Positions 8,457 through 18,427 of a stretch of DNA of 23,301 nucleotides are shown here, piece after piece. Source of the stretch: Lichenicola sp964658455 (lineage in GTDB: Bacteria; Pseudomonadota; Alphaproteobacteria; Acetobacterales; Acetobacteraceae); the NCBI GenBank assembly GCA_964658455.1, contig CAZZZA010000037.1:1-23301 (forward strand), in the 5' to 3' direction. The notes under the pieces are model-generated. The model worked only from the letters and a program-made list of their open reading frames with translations. It was not told the DNA's origin and made no database searches. The position numbers and the translations under genes were made by a program. The stretch's first letter is position 1. The number at the start of each line of letters is the position of its first letter.

Positions 8457-9122
8457 TCAGTCGCTGGCCAGCCTGAAGCGCACGCCGGCCGGGATGTCGC
8501 CCTCGACCGTCACCTCGCGCACCACGTCGCCGCGCCGCCAGCCCCCGACGGGGCGATAATCGTCGTAACCGCGCTGCCGCAGCGGCACGGTCCGATCCGG
8601 AAAGCCGTTGTTCCAGCGACACAGACGCAGCGCGCACCCCGCCTCGATCAGCGCGGCGCTGCGGACCTCGAGGATCACCTGGTCGATCCGCGCGTCGAGC
8701 GGGAAGGCGCGCAACCGCCTCGCATCGGCCAGCGACGGCGAGAAGAACACCATCGTGTTGATGAACCGCCGCCATTGCCCTGGCGTGATCGTCGCCGGCA
8801 GGCGTTTCTCCAGCACCTGGTCGCGCAGCCGCTGCCAGCGCAGCCAGACCGGCGCGCCGTCGGGACCGGGGCAGCGCGTCCATTCCCGGCGCTGCGCCTC
8901 GCCCGGATCACCGGCCAGCGACGCTGCCGTGCGCAGCCCGCGCCGGGCGATGCCGTCGATGGCGCTGCGCCGGGTCACGTGGAACAGGGTCGGATACCGG
9001 GCCACGAACGCGCGCGGATCGCCGCCGCCGGCCGCCGCGCCGGTCGGGTCGCGCTCGGGGGTCGAAGGATCCTGCATGCGAGGAGACGGTGCCGGAGCCT
9101 GCCGCATCCGGCAATCCGGCAT
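8457..9122 (-). CDS. DUF7002-like protein of unknown function
   Basis: Up to 221 residues. The first 40 or so are proline- and glycine-rich and probably disordered, so the real start may be ATG at 9077 rather than 9122; neither has a clear ribosome site. The body begins LFHVTRRSAIDGIARRGL and continues with WRRFINTMVFFSP, which resembles the DUF7002 family (LYH, I.R.GL, then NxxVFFW). A His in an LxH-T motif followed by an I..GL helix is also typical of ADP-ribosyltransferase-like folds such as KptA, so a related fold is possible; that is inference. The gene is convergent with recQ (24 bases apart) and divergent from the oxygenase-glpR operon. No partner gene suggests a function. Confidence 0.55.
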   Translation of the reverse strand: MPDCRMRQAPAPSPRMQDPSTPERDPTGAAAGGGDPRAFVARYPTLFHVTRRSAIDGIARRGLRTAASLAGDPGEAQRREWTRCPGPDGAPVWLRWQRLRDQVLEKRLPATITPGQWRRFINTMVFFSPSLADARRLRAFPLDARIDQVILEVRSAALIEAGCALRLCRWNNGFPDRTVPLRQRGYDDYRPVGGWRRGDVVREVTVEGDIPAGVRFRLASD

Positions 9123-9148
9123 GGTCCACGGATTGATTTCCGCGCATT

Positions 9149-9177
9149 ATGTTCGTCCGTCTCTGCCAACCGAACAT
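9149..9177 (+). promoter_or_regulatory. Candidate GlpR operator upstream of the oxygenase-glpR operon
   Basis: ATGTTCG (9149-9155) and CGAACAT (9171-9177) are a perfect 7-bp inverted repeat with a 15-base spacer. The half-sites match those of the E. coli GlpR operator (ATGTTCG-N4-CGAACAT), but the spacer is 11 bases longer, about one helical turn. The site lies 40 bases before the ATG of the first gene of the operon carrying glpR, as expected for autoregulation. The same half-site recurs upstream of glpD. Confidence 0.5.
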
Positions 9178-9216
9178 TCGCCGCGGGCGGGCGGCGCGAT
9201 CATCCGGACACCAGAC

Positions 9217-9851
9217 ATGCCAGACATCGCCGTGCGCGGGCTGTTCGCCACCCCGGTCGCCGCCGTCCAGCTGCCGAACCCGGAGGCCCGCAACGCCGCC
9301 CTGCGCGCCACCATCCTGGCCAGGCGCGACGTCAGCCGATCGGTGCAGGCGTCGAATGCCGGCGGCTGGCACTCCGAGCGCGACCTGCCCAGCTGGGGCG
9401 GTACAGAGGCCACAGAGATCCTCGACCTCGCCCGCCAGGTCGCCACCCGGATGACCGCCGACCGCAACGGCCAGCCGATCCGCCCGCGCTGGTCGATGCA
9501 GGCATGGGCCAACGTCAATGCGCCCGGGGACGGCAACATCGCGCACTACCATCCCGGCGCGTTCTGGTCCGGGACCTACTATGTCGATGATGGCGGCTGC
9601 GCCGACGATCCTTCGCTGGGCGGCGAGTTCGAGATGCTCGATCCGCGCGGCGCCACGCCGGGGATGTATGCGCCGGGCCTGAAGTTCGCGAGCGAGGACG
9701 GCGCATCGGCCGGCAGCGCCGAAACCATCCGGCCGCGCCCGGGGCTGCTGTTCCTGTTCCCGTCCTGGCTGTTCCATCAGGTCCGCGCCTATCGCGGCAG
9801 CGCGCTGCGCATTTCCATCGCCTTCAATCTCGGCCTGGCGGACCACGCGCC

Positions 9852-9855
<4 letters not shown>
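9217..9855 (+). CDS. 2OG-Fe(II) oxygenase-like protein (TIGR02466 type)
   Basis: 212 residues from ATG 9217. The C-terminal half has the features of the 2OG-FeII_Oxy_5/TIGR02466 family: HYHPGAFWSGTYYV (H110, H112), GGEFEMLDPR, then PGLLFLFPSWLFHQV (H187) and RGSALRISIAFNL (R198, a candidate 2-oxoglutarate-binding arginine). Members are predicted non-heme iron dioxygenases that couple oxidation of a substrate to decarboxylation of 2-oxoglutarate; the substrate of this group is unknown to me. The stop codon overlaps the glpR start (ATGA), so the two are translated from one message and probably controlled by the operator upstream. This puts an oxygenase inside the glycerol regulon without an obvious metabolic reason. 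An upstream in-frame ATG at 9121 would extend it through the operator and is unlikely. Confidence 0.75.
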
Positions 9856-10682
<827 letters not shown>

Positions 10683-10693
10683 TGCGCGCTTGC

Positions 10694-10724
10694 ATGTTCG
10701 CTTTGCGCATGGGAAAACGAATAC
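10694..10724 (+). promoter_or_regulatory. Candidate GlpR operator upstream of glpD
   Basis: ATGTTCG (10694-10700) is followed after 17 bases by CGAATAC (10718-10724), an imperfect inverted half-site. Extending the half-sites gives ATGTTCGCTTT against GTATTCGTTTT on the other strand, 8 of 11 bases equal. It lies in the gap between glpR and glpD, where repression of the transport operon is expected, and shares its left half-site with the repeat at 9149. It is less symmetric than that one. A GGGA at 10757-10760 serves glpD as ribosome site. Confidence 0.4.
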
Positions 10725-10769
10725 AGAAACAAGCGCGGCACAGAACGCGCATGTCCGGGACGGTTTTCG

Positions 10770-12359
10770 ATGGACGCGTTGGCGGATCCGTACGACATCG
10801 CCATCATCGGCGGTGGCATCAATGGCTGCGGCATCGCCCGCGACGCCGCTGGGCGCGGCCGGCGCGTCTTCCTCTGCGAACAGAACGATCTCGGCTCCGG
10901 CACCTCCTCGGCCTCGACCAAGCTGATCCATGGCGGCCTGCGCTATCTCGAATATTACGAATTCCGGCTGGTGCGCGAAGCGTTGCGCGAGCGCGAGGTG
11001 CTGTGGGGCATCGCGCCGCACATCGTCTGGCCGCTGCGTTTCGTGCTGCCGTATCACAGCAAGCTGCGCCCGCGCTGGCTGCTGCGCCTCGGCCTGTTCC
11101 TCTACGACAATATCGGCGGCCGCAAGCGCCTGCCGCCGACCCGGTCGGTCGATCTGCGGCGCGATGCGGTCGGTGCCCCGCTCAAGCCGCAATTCGTTCG
11201 CGGGTTCGAATATTCGGATTGCTGGGTCGAGGATTCGCGTCTGGTGGTGCTGAACGCCGCCGACGCCGCGGCGATGGGGGCGTCGATCCACCCGCGCACG
11301 CGCTGCGTGTCGGCGGACAAGCAGGACGGGCTCTGGACCCTGACTCTCGAGCACGCCGACACCGGCAGCCGCAGCGTGATCCGCGCGCGCACGCTGATCA
11401 ATGCCGCCGGCCCCTGGGTGGAGAGCGTCGTGCAGCACGTCGTGCACGACAACCACCGCGCGCCGGTGCGTCTGGTGCAGGGTAGCCACATCGTGGTGCC
11501 GCGTCTGTACGATCACGACCAGTGCTACATCTTCCAGAACGACGACAAGCGGATCTTCTTCGTCATTCCCTACGAGCAGGATTTCACCCTGGTCGGCACC
11601 ACCGACCGCGACTATGAGGGCGACCCGGCATCGGTGGCGGCCTCCGAGGACGAGATCGCCTACCTTTGCGCCTCCGCCAGCGAATATCTCAAGACCCCGA
11701 TCACCACCGACATGGTGTGCTGGACCTATTCCGGCGTCAGGCCGCTCTATGACGAGCAGGAGCAGACCGCCGGCTCCGCCGCCCAGGCCGCCACGCGCGA
11801 CTACGTGCTGAAGCTCGCGGCCGAGCCGGGCGATCCGCCGATGCTGACCATCTTCGGCGGCAAGATCACAACCTATCGCCGGCTGGCCGAGGCGGTACTC
11901 ACCAGGATCGAGCCGTTGCTGCCCGCCGCATCCGGTGCCAAACCGGTCGGCAAAGCCGGCTGGACCGCGAAGGCCAGCCTGCCTGGCGGCGATTTCCCGC
12001 GTGACGGCTACGATCGCCTGCTGTCCGAATTCTACGCGCGATACGGTTTCGTGCCGCGTCCGCTGCTCGCGCGGCTGCTGCGCCTGTACGGAACCCGGGC
12101 GAGCGTCCTGCTCGGCGATGCGGACAGCATCGAGGCGCTGGGACGGTGTTTCGGGGCGGGTCTCTACGAGTGCGAGGTTCGGTATCTCGTCGCCCATGAA
12201 TGGGCGCGCACCGGCGACGACGTGCTGTGGCGCCGCACCAAGCTGGGGCTGCGGCTCGATGCGGCGGCGCGCGGCGCGGTGGACGAGGCGGTCCGTGCGA
12301 TAAGCGCGTCGATGCGCCCGGCGTCGGGTGCGTCCTATGAAGTCGAGTATGCGCAATGA
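10770..12359 (+). CDS. glpD: Aerobic glycerol-3-phosphate dehydrogenase GlpD
   Basis: 529 residues. It oxidises sn-glycerol-3-phosphate to dihydroxyacetone phosphate at the inner membrane and passes electrons through FAD to quinone. The N-terminus has the FAD-binding fold GGGINGCG (from residue 14), followed by EQNDLGSGTSSASTKLIHGG, the hallmark of this family, and GLRYLEYYEF. The GTTDRDYEGDP stretch and FGGKITTYRRLAE match the conserved substrate and FAD regions. The C-terminal helical cap (RLYGTRASVLLG to VAHEWARTGDDVLWRRTKLGL) is complete. ATG 10770 has a GGGACGG ribosome site about 8 bases upstream. The stop overlaps glpS by 4 bases. Placing the dehydrogenase first in the transporter operon matches glycerol loci described in rhizobia. 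Confidence 0.95.
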   Translation: MDALADPYDIAIIGGGINGCGIARDAAGRGRRVFLCEQNDLGSGTSSASTKLIHGGLRYLEYYEFRLVREALREREVLWGIAPHIVWPLRFVLPYHSKLRPRWLLRLGLFLYDNIGGRKRLPPTRSVDLRRDAVGAPLKPQFVRGFEYSDCWVEDSRLVVLNAADAAAMGASIHPRTRCVSADKQDGLWTLTLEHADTGSRSVIRARTLINAAGPWVESVVQHVVHDNHRAPVRLVQGSHIVVPRLYDHDQCYIFQNDDKRIFFVIPYEQDFTLVGTTDRDYEGDPASVAASEDEIAYLCASASEYLKTPITTDMVCWTYSGVRPLYDEQEQTAGSAAQAATRDYVLKLAAEPGDPPMLTIFGGKITTYRRLAEAVLTRIEPLLPAASGAKPVGKAGWTAKASLPGGDFPRDGYDRLLSEFYARYGFVPRPLLARLLRLYGTRASVLLGDADSIEALGRCFGAGLYECEVRYLVAHEWARTGDDVLWRRTKLGLRLDAAARGAVDEAVRAISASMRPASGASYEVEYAQ

Positions 12360-13450
12360 GCGTGGTGCTGGAGAAGGTCGGTCTGCGCGTCGGCGAGGCG
12401 CGCGTGATCGACGACGTCACGCTGGCGCTGGAACGCGGCACGATGAACGTGCTGCTCGGACCGACGCTGAGCGGCAAGACCACCCTGATGCGGTTGATGG
12501 CCGGGCTGGACCGGCCGACCACCGGTCGGATCCTGGTCGACGGCAAGGATGTGGTCGGCGTGCCGGTGCGCAAGCGCTCGGTGGCGATGGTCTACCAGCA
12601 GTTCGTCAACTACCCGTCCTTGTCGGTGTTCGAGAACATCGCCTCGCCGTTGCGGGTCGCCGGGATCGACAGAGCGGAGATCGAAGCCCGCGTCGCGGAA
12701 GCCGCGAGGGTGCTGCGTCTCGATCCGTTCCTGCGCCGCCTGCCGGCCGAACTCTCCGGCGGGCAGCAGCAGCGCACCGCCATCGCCCGCGCGCTGGTCA
12801 AGCGTGCGGCGCTGGTGTTGCTGGACGAGCCGCTGGCGAACCTGGACTACAAGCTGCGCGAGGAATTGCGCGAGGAGTTGCCGCGTCTGTTCGCCGCCTC
12901 CGGCGCGATCCTGGTCTATGCCACCACCGAGCCCTCGGAGGCGCTGCTGCTGGGCGGCCGGACCGCGACGCTCTGGCAGGGGCGGCTGACACAGGAAGGA
13001 TCGACGCCGGCGCTGTATCGCGACCCCGGCAACATCGATGCCGCGCGGGTGTTTTCCGATCCGCCGCTCAACGAACTGCCGGTGGTGGTTCGCGGCGGGC
13101 AGGCGAGCTTGTCCAACGGCGAGGCGCTGCCGTCCGCCTTGCAGCCGGATCTTGCCGACGGTGCCTATCGCCTCGGTTTCAGGGTGGAGAACGCGCGGAT
13201 CGCCGGCGACGAGTCCGGCCAGTTCAAGGGCCGGGTGTCGGTCACCGAGATCAGCGGCTCGGAGAGTTTCGTGCATGTCGATCTCGGCTTTGCGACCTGG
13301 GTCTGTCTGGTGCTCGGCGTACATGACTGGAAGCCCGGAGCGACCGCGTCGGTGTCGGTCGATCCGCGCGGGGTATTCGTTTTCCGCCAGGACGGCACAC
13401 GGATCCCGGCGGTGCTCGGCGCGCGTGCCACCGCTCCGGTCGAGGCTTGA
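12356..13450 (+). CDS. glpS: Glycerol ABC transporter ATPase GlpS
   Basis: 364 residues of the CUT1/MalK-type importer ATPase family, with a C-terminal TOBE-like region. Walker A is GPTLSGKTT (35-43), the Q-loop lies in VYQQFVNYPS, the signature is a canonical LSGGQQQR (133-140), and Walker B is LVLLDEP with LANLD. Where such ATPases have VTHDQ, this protein reads ATTEP, so the switch histidine is replaced by T191. It therefore probably works as a heterodimer with GlpT. The start overlaps glpD (ATGA), and glpT begins 9 bases after the stop behind a GAGGAA ribosome site. The gene name follows the Rhizobium leguminosarum glycerol transporter and is assigned by order and family. Confidence 0.88.
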   Translation: MSVVLEKVGLRVGEARVIDDVTLALERGTMNVLLGPTLSGKTTLMRLMAGLDRPTTGRILVDGKDVVGVPVRKRSVAMVYQQFVNYPSLSVFENIASPLRVAGIDRAEIEARVAEAARVLRLDPFLRRLPAELSGGQQQRTAIARALVKRAALVLLDEPLANLDYKLREELREELPRLFAASGAILVYATTEPSEALLLGGRTATLWQGRLTQEGSTPALYRDPGNIDAARVFSDPPLNELPVVVRGGQASLSNGEALPSALQPDLADGAYRLGFRVENARIAGDESGQFKGRVSVTEISGSESFVHVDLGFATWVCLVLGVHDWKPGATASVSVDPRGVFVFRQDGTRIPAVLGARATAPVEA

Positions 13451-13459
13451 GGAACCGAC

Positions 13460-14541
<1,082 letters not shown>

Positions 14542-14542
<1 letters not shown>

Positions 14543-15428
14543 TGGACAAGCCGCTCTACAACTGGGCCTGGCTGTTCGTGCTGCCGGTGCTGGTGTTCGT
14601 GCTGTTCTCCTCGCTGCTGCCGGTCATGACCGTGGTCAACTACTCGGTCCAGGACACGATGGGCCAGAACAACTTCTTCTGGAACGGCATCGCGTGGTTC
14701 CAGAACCTGCTCGATCCGAGCACCGACATCGGCGGCCGCTTCGCCAACGCGCTGGTGCGCAACCTGGTGTTCTCGTTCGTGGTCCTGGCACTCGAACTGC
14801 CGCTCGGCATCGCGGTGGCGATCTGCATCCCCCGCCATGGCTGGAAGGTCGGCGCCAGCCTGGTGGCGATCGCGCTGCCGCTGCTGATCCCCTGGAACGT
14901 GGTCGGCACGATCTGGCAGATCTTCGCGCGCGGCGATATCGGGCTGCTCGGCGCGGCACTCAACGGCCTGGGCATTCCCTACAACGACACGCAGGACCCG
15001 ACCTCGGCCTGGGCCACCATCGTGGTGATGGATGTCTGGCACTGGACCGGCATGGTGGCGCTGCTCGCCTATGCCGGCCTGAAGTCGATCCCCGACGCGT
15101 TCTACCAGGCGGCGCGGATCGACGGGGCGGGGCGCTGGTCGATCTTCAGGAACATCGAACTGCCGAAGATGCAGAAGGTGCTGGTGATCGCGGTGCTGCT
15201 GCGTTTCATGGAAAGCTTCATGATCTATACCGAGCCGTCGGTTGTGACCGGCGGCGGTCCTGGCGAGTCGACCAGCTTCCTGTCGCTGGATCTCGTCAAG
15301 ATCGCCCTCGGACAGGTCGATCTCGGCAATGCCGCGGCGATGTCGCTGGTCTACAACCTGATCACCCTGACGATCTGCTACGCGTTCTTCACCGTCATGA
15401 CGCAGCTCGATCGCCGGAAGGATTTGTG

Positions 15429-15429
<1 letters not shown>
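14542..15429 (+). CDS. glpP: Glycerol ABC transporter permease GlpP
   Basis: 295 residues, a binding-protein-dependent permease of the sugar importer (MalF-like) type. An N-terminal membrane helix (LFVLPVLVFVLFSSLLPVMT) is followed by several further hydrophobic segments. The cytoplasmic EAA loop that docks on the ATPases reads YQAARIDGAGRWSIFRNIEL, with the conserved A-x-DGA and G. It should form the channel with GlpQ in the inner membrane. ATG 14542 overlaps the glpT stop by one base and has a strong GAGGGGAAGG ribosome site at 14525-14534. The stop overlaps the next start in the same way, so stoichiometry is probably set by coupling. Confidence 0.9.
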
Positions 15430-16232
<803 letters not shown>

Positions 16233-16243
16233 GGAGTGGCACC

Positions 16244-16519
16244 ATGAAATGGATGGCATGGAACCCCTACACCGCCGCGTTCTTCGTCGTCATCGCCAGC
16301 CTGTTGGCGATCATGACGCTGCTGGCGATATACCGGCCCGAAACGCCTCGGGTCGGCATCCTGCGGTTCCCGACCACGCGTGGCGACCGGTTGTTCCTGT
16401 CGCTGGTCGGAACGGCGATGATCTATATCGGCTGGATACGCTTCACCGGCGGCACCACGATGTGGCCGGCAGCCGTGATCGCCGTCCTCTGCTGGGCGGC
16501 GATGTTTCGATTTGCCTGA
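16244..16519 (+). CDS. glpU: Small membrane protein of the glycerol transporter operon (DUF2160)
   Basis: 91 residues with about three hydrophobic segments: FFVVIASLLAIMTLLAIY, then around LSLVGTAMIYIGWI and WPAAVIAVLCWAAMF. Between the first two lies a conserved-looking RFPTTRGDRLF cytoplasmic or periplasmic loop. DUF2160 proteins are found almost only between the permease and binding-protein genes of alphaproteobacterial glycerol importers, where one was named GlpU in Rhizobium leguminosarum. Its role is unknown; an accessory subunit or assembly factor for GlpPQ is the natural guess. ATG 16244 has a GAGGAG ribosome site at 16231-16236 that overlaps the glpQ stop. Confidence 0.75.
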   Translation: MKWMAWNPYTAAFFVVIASLLAIMTLLAIYRPETPRVGILRFPTTRGDRLFLSLVGTAMIYIGWIRFTGGTTMWPAAVIAVLCWAAMFRFA

Positions 16520-16591
16520 GGAACGAGTAGTCACGATAACCACCGGGCCGTCAGCACGACGCGGCCGGACATAATGAAAATGGGGGGAAGA

Positions 16592-18364
16592 ATGGACATC
16601 ACGAGACGCGGCGCCATCAAGGGCGCTGCCGCGGCGACCGCCGCCACCGGCATCCTGATCAACAGCCGTCCGTCGCATGCGCAGCAGATGGATGCCGCCA
16701 AGAAATGGATCGACAACGAGTTCCAGCCATCCACGCTGTCGAAGGACGCGCAGATGGCGGAGATGGAGTGGTTCATCAAGGCCGCGAAGCCGTTCGCCGG
16801 CATGAAGGTGAACTGCGTCTCGGAGATCCTGAACGTCCATGAATACGAATCCAAGACCCTGACCAAGGCGTTCGCCGAGATCACCGGCATCCAGGTCAAC
16901 CACGACCTGATGGATGAAGGTCTGCTGGTCGACAAGATCGAAGTCGAGATGCAGTCCGGCCGGCCGATCTACGATTTCTGGATGAACGATTCCGACTTCA
17001 TCGGCACCCATCCGCGCTACAAGGACATCATCGGCGGCTCGCTGACCGATTTCATGGCCGGCGACGGCAAGGATGTGACCAGCCCGACGCTCGATCTGCA
17101 GGATTTCATGGGCCTGTCGTTCGGCACCTTCACCGACGGCAAGCTCTACCAGCTCCCCGACCAGCAGTTCGCCAACCTGTACTGGTTCCGGCACGACTGG
17201 TTCGGCCGTCCGGAACTCAAGGCGCAGTTCAAGCAGAAATTTGGCTATGAACTGGGCGTTCCGGTGAATTGGTCCGCCTACGAGGACATCGCCGACTTCT
17301 TCACCAACGACGTCAAGACCATCGACGGTGTGCGCGTCTATGGCCACATGGATTACGGCAAGAAGGACCCGTCGCTCGGCTGGCGCTTCACCGATGCGTG
17401 GCTGTCGATGGCCGGTGCCGGTGATCGCGGACTGCCGAATGGCCGCCCGGTCGACGAATGGGGCATCCGCATGGAGGGCGGGCTGCCGCGCGGCTCGTCC
17501 GTCACCCGTGGCGGCGACGCCAACGGTCCGGCGGCGGTCTACGCGCTGACCAAGTTCGTCGACTGGCTCAAGAAGTATGCGCCGCCGGAAGCGGCCGGCA
17601 TGGATTTTCTGGAGGCGGGCCCGGTGCCCGGCCAGGGCCAGATCGCGCAGCAGATCTTCTGGTACACCACCTTCTCGGAATCGATGTCGAAGCCGGGCTC
17701 GAAGGTGATGAACGAGGACGGCACGCCGAAATGGCGCATGGCGCCGAGCCCGCACGGCGCCTACTGGAAGGAGGGGCAGAAGCTCGGCTACCAGGATTGC
17801 GGTTGCTGGACGATGCTGAAATACGCCGACCCGCAGCGGGTCAAGGCGGGCTGGCTCTACGCCCAGTTCTGCACCTCGAAGTCGGTGACGCTGAAGAAGG
17901 CCGTGTTCACCCAGCATCTGATCCGCGAGAGCGACGTGATCAGCCAGACCATGACCGACCTGGCGCCGAAACTCGGCGGCCTGGTCGAGTTCTACCGCTC
18001 GCCGGCGCGCAAGAACTGGACCCCGACCGGCGTGAACGTGCCCGATTATGGCAAGATGGCGCAGGTCTGGTGGCAGAACGTCTCCAACGCCATCGCCGGT
18101 TCGGTGACGCCGCAGCAGGCGATGGACGGGCTGGCGCGCGACCAGGATGCGATCATGGCGCGTATCGAGCGTTCCGGCGTGCAGGGCGATATCGGACCGA
18201 AGCTGAACCCGGTGATGACCCCGGAATACTGGTACAAGAAGTCCGAGGCCGACGGCAATCTGGCGCCGCAGCGCAAGCTGGCAAACGAGAAGCCCAAGGG
18301 CGAGACCATCGCCTACGAGGATCTGATCAAGAGCTGGACCGCGCCGCAGCCCAACAAAGGCTGA
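16592..18364 (+). CDS. glpV: Glycerol ABC transporter substrate-binding protein GlpV
   Basis: 590 residues, a large family 1-like extracellular solute-binding protein. I chose ATG 16592 because a strong purine run (GGGGGGAAG, 16582-16590) lies directly before it; in-frame ATGs at 16574 and 16580 lack a good site. The N-terminus carries a twin-arginine signal-like sequence (TRRGAIKG, residues 4-11) and a likely cleavage after SHA30, so Tat export to the periplasm is plausible. The mature part contains aromatic-rich stretches (LYWFRHDWFG, DCGCWTMLKYADP) of the kind that line polyol-binding pockets. It should bind glycerol and deliver it to GlpPQ. A 72-base gap separates it from glpU, and a strong hairpin follows it. 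Confidence 0.9.
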   Translation: MDITRRGAIKGAAAATAATGILINSRPSHAQQMDAAKKWIDNEFQPSTLSKDAQMAEMEWFIKAAKPFAGMKVNCVSEILNVHEYESKTLTKAFAEITGIQVNHDLMDEGLLVDKIEVEMQSGRPIYDFWMNDSDFIGTHPRYKDIIGGSLTDFMAGDGKDVTSPTLDLQDFMGLSFGTFTDGKLYQLPDQQFANLYWFRHDWFGRPELKAQFKQKFGYELGVPVNWSAYEDIADFFTNDVKTIDGVRVYGHMDYGKKDPSLGWRFTDAWLSMAGAGDRGLPNGRPVDEWGIRMEGGLPRGSSVTRGGDANGPAAVYALTKFVDWLKKYAPPEAAGMDFLEAGPVPGQGQIAQQIFWYTTFSESMSKPGSKVMNEDGTPKWRMAPSPHGAYWKEGQKLGYQDCGCWTMLKYADPQRVKAGWLYAQFCTSKSVTLKKAVFTQHLIRESDVISQTMTDLAPKLGGLVEFYRSPARKNWTPTGVNVPDYGKMAQVWWQNVSNAIAGSVTPQQAMDGLARDQDAIMARIERSGVQGDIGPKLNPVMTPEYWYKKSEADGNLAPQRKLANEKPKGETIAYEDLIKSWTAPQPNKG

Positions 18365-18379
18365 TCCCCGCATGTGAAC

Positions 18380-18408
18380 GGAGTCCGGACTTGAACGGTC
18401 CGGGCTCC
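18380..18408 (+). terminator. Strong hairpin between glpV and glpK
   Basis: GGAGTCCGGAC (18380-18390) pairs with GTCCGGGCTCC (18398-18408): an 11-bp stem with one G-U pair and a 7-base loop. It is followed by ATCTTT, a poor T-run, so it is more likely a partial terminator or an RNA-stabilising stem than a full terminator. Its place directly after the binding-protein gene is where such stems often protect the upstream message and keep binding protein more abundant than downstream products. Confidence 0.55.
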
Positions 18409-18427
18409 ATCTTTCCGGAATGGCGTC

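Noticed and set aside
9121..9216. Longer oxygenase start at ATG 9121
   Set aside because: It would translate through the candidate operator and the added residues resemble no part of the family; ATG 9217 directly precedes the conserved region.
16520..16545. GGAAC at the glpU stop as a second EcfG promoter
   Set aside because: No CGTT occurs at the 16-17 base spacing.
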